Below, piece after piece: positions 18,844-25,655 of a DNA stretch of 64,000 nt. Position numbers and translations under genes: made by a program. The notes beneath the pieces were generated by a model that was given only the letters and a program-made list of their open reading frames with translations, was not told where the DNA came from and did no database searches. Origin of the DNA: Sandaracinaceae bacterium (GTDB taxonomy: Bacteria; Myxococcota_A; Polyangia; Polyangiales; Sandaracinaceae); assembly GCA_020633195.1 (NCBI GenBank), contig JACKEC010000028.1:62001-126000 (forward strand). The letters run 5' to 3'. The first letter of the stretch is position 1, and every line of letters begins with the position of its first letter.

Positions 18844-19976
18844 TCGAGCTCTCTCGCGACGAGGCGCGTCGCTTCCTCGTGCGACACCACGGCCTCGATC
18901 GGCCGCTCGGGGCGAAGGGCACCCGCGGGATCCGGAGCACGCTCCGCAAGCTGCGGTGCATCCAGCTCGATCCGCTGGACGCGATCGGCACCAACGCGGA
19001 CCTGGTCGTGCTGGCCCGCGTCGACGGATGCGCGAAGGGCGACGTCTACGACGCGCTGCTCCCCGGGCACGCGTTCGAGCACTTCGCGAAGGAGCGATGC
19101 TTGCTCCCCGCCGACGCCTTCGCGCAGTACCGGACGCGCGCGGTGGAGACCCCGTGGTGGCGGCTCCAGGAGCGGAGCCGGCGCGTCCCCGAGGCGGCCC
19201 TCGACGCGGTCCTCGCGGAGCTGCGCGCGGGCGGCGCGTCGACGGCGGCGGCCCTCACCGACCACGGCGCGGTGCGCGCGCTCGACTGGAGCGGCTGGAA
19301 GGGCACCGGCCGCATGACGACGATGGCCCTCGAGATCCTGTGGACGCGCTGCCAAGTCGTGGTGGCAGGGCGCGGCCCCGGCGGGGCGAAGGTCTACGAC
19401 CTGCCCGAGCGCGCGCTCCCCGATCACCACGACGCGACGCCCGAGCTCCCCTTCCACCGCTGGGCGCTGCTCGAGCGAGTGGACGCGGCCGGCCTGATGA
19501 CGACGGCCACCGGCCCGATCTGGGGGATGCTCCGCGAGGTCCGGGACACCCTGCCCCGCGAGCTGATCGAGGAGGGCGCGCTCGTCGAGGTCACCGTCGA
19601 GGGCTCGCGGCGGCGCTACCTCGCCCGCCCCTCGATCACCATCCCGCGGCGCGCGCCCGACGACAGGATGCGGATCCTCGGCCCCCTCGATCCGGTGCTC
19701 TGGGACCGGAAGCTCGTCGAGCAGGTGTTCGGCTTCGAGTACGTCTGGGAGGTCTACAAGCCGGCCGCCGAGCGCCGCTGGGGTTGGTATGTCTGCCCGC
19801 TGCTCCATCGAGGCGAGCTCGTGGGGCGGATCGAAGCGCGCGTGGAGGCCGGCCAGCTCGAGGTCCAGCGCCTCTGGCCCGAGCCGCGCGGCCTCGACCC
19901 ACGCGCCCTGCGCCTCGCCCTCGAACGCCACGCGGCCGCCCTGGGCGTCGGGCTCCGGAAGATCAGAACCAGCTGA
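18840..19976 (+). CDS. AlkZ/YcaQ-family winged-helix DNA glycosylase
   Basis: A 378-residue member of the winged-helix HTH_42 family that includes E. coli YcaQ and Streptomyces AlkZ, which unhook interstrand crosslinks and remove bulky N7 adducts. GTG 18840 sits in the preceding stop overlap. The expected catalytic QxD signature is present early as CIQLDPLD (Gln42, Asp44). Later family-like pieces are WWRLQERSRRVPE, LDWSGWKGTGRMTTMALEILW, LGPLDPVLWDRKLVEQVFGFEYVWEVYKP and WGWYVCPLLHRGELVGRIEAR. It ends in a 14-nt convergent overlap with the zinc-ribbon gene. Confidence 0.87.
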   Translation: MIELSRDEARRFLVRHHGLDRPLGAKGTRGIRSTLRKLRCIQLDPLDAIGTNADLVVLARVDGCAKGDVYDALLPGHAFEHFAKERCLLPADAFAQYRTRAVETPWWRLQERSRRVPEAALDAVLAELRAGGASTAAALTDHGAVRALDWSGWKGTGRMTTMALEILWTRCQVVVAGRGPGGAKVYDLPERALPDHHDATPELPFHRWALLERVDAAGLMTTATGPIWGMLREVRDTLPRELIEEGALVEVTVEGSRRRYLARPSITIPRRAPDDRMRILGPLDPVLWDRKLVEQVFGFEYVWEVYKPAAERRWGWYVCPLLHRGELVGRIEARVEAGQLEVQRLWPEPRGLDPRALRLALERHAAALGVGLRKIRTS

Positions 19977-20826
19977 AGCCGCCGAGGGCGCTGATGAACG
20001 CGCCGCTGCTCGACCACTGCGCCTCGGCGCCCGTCATCCTCGACGCGCGCTGCTGCTCGAGCAGCGCGTCGAGGCGCCGCTTGGAGAGCTCCGCCTTCGC
20101 GTCCTCGACGTCGCGCCCGCGCGCCTTCGCGAGGCCGCCGCTGGCCACGAACTCGAGGACCGCGGTGAGCTCGTGGGCGTCGAAGAAGACGCCGTGCTCC
20201 TTGCAGACGTCGACGATGACGCCCGAGGAGCGCCCGAAATTCTGGCGGTTCATGACCTTCGCGCACGCCGGACACTTCCTGTAGACGACCTTGTCCTGGA
20301 CCGACAGCGCCTGCGCGACGGGACCGCCGCGGAGCCGCAGGCCGGCCTCCGCCTCGCGCGCGTGGGTGATCGCCTCGAAGGTCCCGTGGTCCACGAGCAC
20401 GCCGGTGCACGCGGGGCACTCCGAGATGCGGTGCTCGCCCACGTCGATCGTGTGCAAGACGTCGCCCTCGCAGCCCGGGCAGCGCATCTCCGTCGGCCCC
20501 AGGTCGCCCTCGAGGCCGAGCCGCGATCCGCAGCGGGCGCAGTGGTCGGTGCCGGCGAAGGCCAAGGCGAAGCAGCACCAGCAGCGCACGCTCGCGAGCT
20601 CGACCCGGCAGTGCCCGCAGCGCCGGATGCCGGTCTCCAGGTAGGCGCCGCAGGACGGGCAGCGCAGCGCGCGCGCCTCGTTCGTCGTCCCCTTGGCCTC
20701 GGGGACCTCCGCGGGCGGGACGGAGACCAGGGGCTGCAGCTGACACAGGCACGGCGGGTGCTCGGCGCTCGGCCCGAGGGCACCCCCACAACCCTCACAG
20801 ACATCCACGTTCACAGGCACCAGCAT
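19963..20826 (-). CDS. Multi-zinc-ribbon protein with TFIIB-type zinc finger
   Basis: A 287-residue soluble protein from ATG 20826. It carries a series of CxxC knuckles (CEGC, CPSC, CGHC, CWCC, CARC, CPGC, CPAC, CPAC), which pair into about four zinc ribbons. The segment MRCPGCEGDVLHTIDVGEHRISECPACTG followed by VLVDHGTFEAI matches the Zf-TFIIB family, and a second similar unit (KCPACAKVMNRQNFGRSSG, VCKEHGVFFDAHEL) follows. Such proteins are often stand-alone adaptors of unknown role. The C-terminus is a charged helix and a Ser/Gly tail ending FSWF. It is divergent from srfB, with 106 bases between starts. Confidence 0.82.
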   Translation of the reverse strand: MLVPVNVDVCEGCGGALGPSAEHPPCLCQLQPLVSVPPAEVPEAKGTTNEARALRCPSCGAYLETGIRRCGHCRVELASVRCWCCFALAFAGTDHCARCGSRLGLEGDLGPTEMRCPGCEGDVLHTIDVGEHRISECPACTGVLVDHGTFEAITHAREAEAGLRLRGGPVAQALSVQDKVVYRKCPACAKVMNRQNFGRSSGVIVDVCKEHGVFFDAHELTAVLEFVASGGLAKARGRDVEDAKAELSKRRLDALLEQQRASRMTGAEAQWSSSGAFISALGGFSWF

Positions 20827-20854
20827 ACCGGCCGGACGCGCCCCGAGCGCGTTC

Positions 20855-20868
20855 GATTCCCGGGAATC
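20855..20868. promoter_or_regulatory. Perfect 14-bp palindrome in the zinc-ribbon/srfB divergent spacer
   Basis: GATTCCCGGGAATC is self-complementary over all 14 bases. It lies 29 bases upstream of the zinc-ribbon start and 64 bases upstream of srfB, a position suited to a dimeric regulator that controls one or both promoters. It does not match LexA-, Fur- or typical TetR-type consensus sequences known to me. Confidence 0.4.
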
Positions 20869-20932
20869 CAACTCGCGTTTTCTCGGTTGCGACGGCGCGG
20901 TAGAGTCCGGCGCTGGGGGAAGACAAACACTC

Positions 20933-23692
20933 GTGAAGCGCAAAGTCTCGCTCGACAGCTCGATCGGCTCTCCGCGCAGCCGGTCCACCCAGCCCGTCGA
21001 AGCCACCACCGAGGTCCTCGAGCTCTTCTTCGACACCGGGGTGATCTTCCACGACGTCCCGCTGCCCTCGCCGCTGCCGGACCTGATCAGCGGCTTCGTG
21101 ATCGTCCCCGCCACGGACGAGCGCGCCGGCGACAGCGTCCGTCGCGCCGAGCCGGGCGAGGAGCCCGACGTCGAGATCAGCGCGGTGGAGCACCTCGCCG
21201 AGCTCCAGGGCCGCTGGCTCCCGTGCCCCTACCAGCTGAGCTGCGCTCACTGCGTGCAAGTCTACTTGCAAGAGGGCGAGCGCCCGGGCCAGGTCCGCGC
21301 GCTCCTCGCGGTCGACACGATGCAGGCCGCGGGCAGCCAGGGGCGCCACCTCGACGGCGGCATCGACGCGGGCCGCCCCTTCCGGCCGCTCGAGAAGAAC
21401 GAGCTCGGCTCGTTCCTCTCCCACCCGGTCACCCGCAACTTCATGCGCGAGCTGGGCAAGCAGGGCATCGATCGCGCGCCCTTCAAGCTCGCCGCCTTGC
21501 TCGAGACGCTCGCGCCGCTGCTGCCGCGCCTGCGCTTCGCGAAGCTGAGCGACCACACCACGGTGCCGGTCTCGCTCGTGCTCGACTTCGGCAACTCGCG
21601 CAGCAACGCGGTGCTCGTCGAGACTCACGGGACCGCGGTGTCGAGCGTGCCGCTCGAGCTGCGCGACGGGGCCAACCCGTTCCACGTCTCCGACGAGACC
21701 TTCGGGTCGCGCATCACCTTCCTGCCCACGGCGTTCGACGACACCGAGCACGACGTCGCGGTGGGGCAGAGCTTCGCCTTGCCGTCGCTGACGCGGCTGG
21801 GCCGCGAGGCGCTCGACCGCGCGCTCGAGACGCCGCACCGCTACCAGTGCTCGCTCTCGGGTCCCAAGCGCTACCTCTGGGACGAGAAGGCAGCCGAGGA
21901 GCGCTGGCACTTCGCGCTCAAGCAGGGCGAGGAGTACCGCGCGGTGAGCGGGCGCCTGCTCAAGCACGTCTTCGATCTCGGTGACGGGATCGCGCTGCGC
22001 GAGGACGGCCCCGCGACGCCGGCGGACCCGCGCTACGCGCCGCGGACGATGATGCTCTTCGCGATGGTCGAGATCCTCCAGCAGGCCTACGCGCAGATCA
22101 ATTCGGTGCGCTACCGGAGCTTCCAGGGCCGCGAGGGGCTGCCGCGGATCCTACGCCACCTGGTGATCACGTACCCGAGCGCGATGCGCGCCGAGGAGCT
22201 CGAGGTCTACGAGACGCTGGTCCGTAACGCGGTGGTGCTCGCGTGCCACTACCTCAACGTCCGCCCCGAGGACCGGCCGAACTTCAACGCGCAGTCGAAG
22301 GACTTCGACCGCTTCCTCGTGGTCGACGAGGCGATGGCCTCGCAGATGGTCTACGTCTACCAGGAGATCGTCCACAGCTTCGCCGGCTCCATGGAAGAGC
22401 TCGTACGGATCTACGGGGACGAGGACGGCTCGATCCGGATCGCGTCGGTCGACATCGGCGGCGGCACCAGCGACGTCATGATCGCCGAGTACCGCGACAT
22501 GATGCCGGGCACCGGCACCGCGCTCCACGTCAAGAAGCTGTTCCAGGACGGCATCAGCATCGCGGGCGACGACGTGTGCCGCGCGATCGTCGAGGACATC
22601 GTGCTCGACCAGGTCCTCGCGCAGCTGCCGTCGAGCAAGGCCCGGCGCGAGCTCGGCCAGCTCCTCAGCGAAGGCGACGCGGGCCACGGCGCGGCGTGGC
22701 GCACGCTGAAGGCCAAGCTCGTGCCCTACTTCTGGCTCCCGATCGCGCGCTGCTACTGGGCGATCGCGGAGGGCTACGAGATCCCGGAGCACAACGCGGA
22801 GCGGCAGTACTCGGTCGCCGACACGTGGCGCGTGTTCGACCGGCCGGTCCCCTCGAGCGCGGTGCTCGGCGAGCTCGATCGCTTCCTCGCGCAGACCGTC
22901 CCGGGCTGGCCCGGGCTGATGAACCTCTCCTTCCGCTTCGACAAGGAGGAGGTCGAGCGCTCCATCGAGCGCGTGCTCCGCGAGCCGCTGCGCAAGTACG
23001 CCGACATCCTGGCGCAGTTCGACGTGGACCTGCTCGTCCTCGCGGGGCGCACCAGCAAGCTGCACCCCGTGCGGCGGCTGTTCATCGGCGAGATGCCGGT
23101 GTCACCGCCGCGGATCAAGACGATGGCCGACTACGCCGTCGGCGACTGGTATCCGTCGAAGTGGCGCGACGCGGGGTTGATCAAGGATCCCAAGTCGACG
23201 GTGGCGGCGGGCGCCGCGGTGCTCCACCTCGCGGGTCGCAACCAGCTCCCCGGGCTGCTCCTCGAGGGGATGGAGGAGCTCGAGCAGCGGCCCATCTACG
23301 GCCTCTACCAGCCGACCGAGCCGCACATCCCGCGGGTCAACGAGCTGTTCCGCGACGGCGCGAAGAGCCCCGAGTTCCTCTACACGCGCGGGATGATGAT
23401 CGGCTTCCGAAACGTCGACAGCCAGGAGATGGATGGATCGCCGCTGTTCGAAGTCCTCCCCGCGAGCCAGAAGGTCGAGCAGGCGCTGCTCGAGGATCGC
23501 GTCAAGATGAAGTTCGCCATCGAGGCGGGGGAGCAGATCACGATCTCGGAGGTGAAGAGCCAACGCGGCCAGCACACCTTCGCGCCGCACGACTTCCGGC
23601 TGCGCCTCAAGACCGTCACGGTGGACCGCTACTGGCTCGACACCGGCGTGCTCACCACGCCCTACCGCGCCTACGACGAGGACGAGGCGTGA
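20933..23692 (+). CDS. SrfB-like actin/Hsp70-fold ATPase
   Basis: A 919-residue protein resembling the SrfB family ('virulence factor SrfB', named from Salmonella). It has actin/Hsp70 superfamily nucleotide-binding signatures: phosphate-1 LDFGNSRSNAVLV (Asp218, Gly220, Asn221) and phosphate-2 VDIGGGTSDVMIAEY (Asp507, Gly509-511, Thr512). A 200-residue N-terminal region with two close cysteines (YQLSCAHCVQVY) precedes the ATPase, and over 300 residues follow the second signature, including LVLAGRTSKLHPVRRLF, a possible adenosine-site element. GTG 20933 has a GGGGA-type ribosome site about 10 bases upstream. It is first of four genes joined by 1- or 4-nt overlaps, so the products should be made together. 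Confidence 0.82.
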   Translation: MKRKVSLDSSIGSPRSRSTQPVEATTEVLELFFDTGVIFHDVPLPSPLPDLISGFVIVPATDERAGDSVRRAEPGEEPDVEISAVEHLAELQGRWLPCPYQLSCAHCVQVYLQEGERPGQVRALLAVDTMQAAGSQGRHLDGGIDAGRPFRPLEKNELGSFLSHPVTRNFMRELGKQGIDRAPFKLAALLETLAPLLPRLRFAKLSDHTTVPVSLVLDFGNSRSNAVLVETHGTAVSSVPLELRDGANPFHVSDETFGSRITFLPTAFDDTEHDVAVGQSFALPSLTRLGREALDRALETPHRYQCSLSGPKRYLWDEKAAEERWHFALKQGEEYRAVSGRLLKHVFDLGDGIALREDGPATPADPRYAPRTMMLFAMVEILQQAYAQINSVRYRSFQGREGLPRILRHLVITYPSAMRAEELEVYETLVRNAVVLACHYLNVRPEDRPNFNAQSKDFDRFLVVDEAMASQMVYVYQEIVHSFAGSMEELVRIYGDEDGSIRIASVDIGGGTSDVMIAEYRDMMPGTGTALHVKKLFQDGISIAGDDVCRAIVEDIVLDQVLAQLPSSKARRELGQLLSEGDAGHGAAWRTLKAKLVPYFWLPIARCYWAIAEGYEIPEHNAERQYSVADTWRVFDRPVPSSAVLGELDRFLAQTVPGWPGLMNLSFRFDKEEVERSIERVLREPLRKYADILAQFDVDLLVLAGRTSKLHPVRRLFIGEMPVSPPRIKTMADYAVGDWYPSKWRDAGLIKDPKSTVAAGAAVLHLAGRNQLPGLLLEGMEELEQRPIYGLYQPTEPHIPRVNELFRDGAKSPEFLYTRGMMIGFRNVDSQEMDGSPLFEVLPASQKVEQALLEDRVKMKFAIEAGEQITISEVKSQRGQHTFAPHDFRLRLKTVTVDRYWLDTGVLTTPYRAYDEDEA

Positions 23693-24312
23693 GCGCCGAC
23701 CTGGGCAAGAAGGTCCTCGAGGCGCTCGTCCGCTCGGTCGACGCACGCGCGCTCGGCGAGGCGGTCAAGGACCTCGCGCCCGCGAAGGCGGCGCCCTCCA
23801 GCGGCGGCGGCGGCGACGAGACCGCGCGCGCGGTGCTCCGCAAGATCGTGCTGAGCGACATCCTCGACGACGCGATCCTCGGCTCGCGGCCCGGAGACAC
23901 GAGCTTCCCGCTGCGGATGTTCTTCGGCGCGCTCGGCGACGAGCTCGAGAACGAGACCGCCTTCGCGCTCGCGAACGGGATCAACTTCTACTTCCGCGCC
24001 GCGATGGACGAGGAGGCGAAGCTCGCGGTCGGTCTCGAGGTGAGCCGCCTCTACTACCGCTTCGCCGAGGAGCAGCCGCTCGACGCGGAGCTCGTCCGCC
24101 CGCTCTCGCCGCTCCTCGCGCGCCTCATGAGCACCGAGCTCGAGCAGGTGCGCCTCGAGAGCGTGGACGCCGCGCGCATCTTCGACTCCGCGCTCCACGA
24201 GCGCGCGATGGGCTCCGATCCGTCGAACGCGAAGATCTCGGCGCCCAAGTCGTTCCTGTGTCGCGTGGTCTCGAACGACAGGGTGCGCGTGAAGGCGACG
24301 GTACGGACATGA
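23689..24312 (+). CDS. Unknown protein encoded between srfB- and srfA-like genes
   Basis: A 207-residue soluble protein starting at GTG 23689 inside the srfB stop (GTGA). It has no signal peptide and no membrane helix. After a Ser/Gly-rich linker (about 36-45) it is mostly helical with acidic faces: ARAVLRKIVLSDILDDAIL, FFGALGDELENETAFALANG, VSRLYYRFAEEQPLDAEL. I recognise no family. The tail KSFLCRVVSNDRVRVKATVRT is basic. Its place within an unbroken chain of overlapping cistrons argues for a subunit or chaperone of the same complex. Enteric srfABC as I know it has no gene here. Confidence 0.75.
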   Translation: MSADLGKKVLEALVRSVDARALGEAVKDLAPAKAAPSSGGGGDETARAVLRKIVLSDILDDAILGSRPGDTSFPLRMFFGALGDELENETAFALANGINFYFRAAMDEEAKLAVGLEVSRLYYRFAEEQPLDAELVRPLSPLLARLMSTELEQVRLESVDAARIFDSALHERAMGSDPSNAKISAPKSFLCRVVSNDRVRVKATVRT

Positions 24313-25655
24313 CGAACGAAGGCGACAAGGACAGCTCCTGGCTCCCCAACCTGGTGGGGGGGGTCTCGATCTGGAAGCTCGCTCCGGATCTCAACGAGGA
24401 GCAGTTCTTCGACGGGCGCCTCCTCGTCCCGGAGACGGAGGGCTCCGACAGCCTGCCGGTGCGGGTCGAGTGGGACCTCACGGGGTTGATCCCGCTGCCC
24501 GAGGCGCGCGCCGATCACGCCGAGCGCGTCGACAAGGCCATCAAGGACTTCTTCGCGTGCCTCGAGCGCACCGCCGAGGTCTTCGAGAAGGGCGGCAGCG
24601 GCTACGACAAGTACAAGGAGGCGTTCACCGTGCCCGCCATCAGCGCGGACGGCGGCGCCCACTACTTCTTCGATCCGCACGACGACAAGCTCAAGGTCAT
24701 CCGCTGGGGCGCCTCGCCGCGCCAGATCAAGCACTCGGCCGAGTACCTGTTCGGCTACCAGGACTTCCACGATCTCATCCGCCAGGAGCAGGAGGCCGCC
24801 GAGCGCGGCGACGCGCCGCCGGCCCGCGCGGGCAAGGGCGCGACCTCCGCGGCCGCCGCCGCGATGATCGTCGGCGGTGACGACGAGGCCAGCGCCGACG
24901 GCGAGGCCGAGGGCGAGGAAGAGAAGAAGGACGAGGAGGAAGAGGAGGTCACCGAGGGCCGACCCTGGTGGATCTGGGTCCTCGTCGTGATCGGATTGAT
25001 CTTCCTGGGCTGGCTCGCGCTGATGCTCTTCCAGGACTGCCAGGGGGACGCCGCGACGGGCCCCGACGGCGGCGCGCTGGTCGACGCCGACGCCGGCCCT
25101 GAGGCGGGCCTCGCCGAGGAGCCGATCTACGGCACCTCCACCGACGACGGCGGGCCTCCCGCGACCGATCTCGGCGACGGCGGCGTCGGAGCGGGCGGCG
25201 ACGGCAGCGTCGCGGACACCGAGGGCGGGACCGCGAGCGGGGACCCCGACGGCGGCGCCGGCTCGGGCGATCCCGGCTCGGGCGATCCCGGCTCGGGCTC
25301 GGGTTCGGGCTCTGGCTCGGGTTCGGGCTCTGGCTCGGGCTCCGGCTCCGGCTCGGGCACCATCACCGGCGAGGCCGCTCCGCCGACCAACGCGAACGGT
25401 GACCCGATCTACGGCGAGAGCAGCGACTCGTCCGGCGGCTACTACTACTGGCTCCCGGGCTACGGTCAGCCGCTGCCGAGCCGCGCCTACTATCACGCCG
25501 AGGCCGTGCAATGGCGCGTCATCGGCGGGACCGCGAAGATCCGCGACTACGCCGGCACGGGCGCGCACTTCCGCGTGTACCTGCGCCCTGGTGAGAACTT
25601 CGATGGCGTGCGCGTCCAGTGGCGCGACCGCGGCGGGAACTGGCACGACCACTGA
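24309..25655 (+). CDS. SrfA-like membrane-anchored protein with Gly-Ser linker
   Basis: A 448-residue protein from ATG 24309 (ATGA overlap). The N-terminal 200 residues are cytoplasmic-type (WLPNLVGGVSIWKLAPDLNE, then a helical part and HYFFDPHDDKLKVIRWG). A strongly acidic run (about 195-215) precedes a single helix WWIWVLVVIGLIFLGWLALML (about 219-240). Beyond it are acidic and Asp-Gly repeats, a run of 23 alternating Gly and Ser residues, then a C-terminal domain with YYYWLPGYGQPLPSRAYY. Topology, size and gene context fit the SrfA family, but sequence identity to Salmonella SrfA cannot be tested here. It probably tethers the ATPase and GTPase neighbours to the inner membrane. Confidence 0.62.
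   Translation: MTNEGDKDSSWLPNLVGGVSIWKLAPDLNEEQFFDGRLLVPETEGSDSLPVRVEWDLTGLIPLPEARADHAERVDKAIKDFFACLERTAEVFEKGGSGYDKYKEAFTVPAISADGGAHYFFDPHDDKLKVIRWGASPRQIKHSAEYLFGYQDFHDLIRQEQEAAERGDAPPARAGKGATSAAAAAMIVGGDDEASADGEAEGEEEKKDEEEEEVTEGRPWWIWVLVVIGLIFLGWLALMLFQDCQGDAATGPDGGALVDADAGPEAGLAEEPIYGTSTDDGGPPATDLGDGGVGAGGDGSVADTEGGTASGDPDGGAGSGDPGSGDPGSGSGSGSGSGSGSGSGSGSGSGTITGEAAPPTNANGDPIYGESSDSSGGYYYWLPGYGQPLPSRAYYHAEAVQWRVIGGTAKIRDYAGTGAHFRVYLRPGENFDGVRVQWRDRGGNWHDH
25290..25358. repeat. Gly-Ser dipeptide repeat tract
   Basis: Sixty-nine bases of ggc-tcg/tcc/tct alternation encode 23 alternating Gly and Ser residues, a flexible periplasmic linker in the SrfA-like protein. GSGDP units just before it look like the same repeat after point change. 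The tract is in frame and slippage-prone. Confidence 0.9.

Noticed and set aside
20855..20868. LexA-type SOS box
   Set aside because: The palindrome lacks the CTG-N10-CAG or GTTC/GAAC spacing patterns, and the neighbouring genes are not obvious SOS genes.
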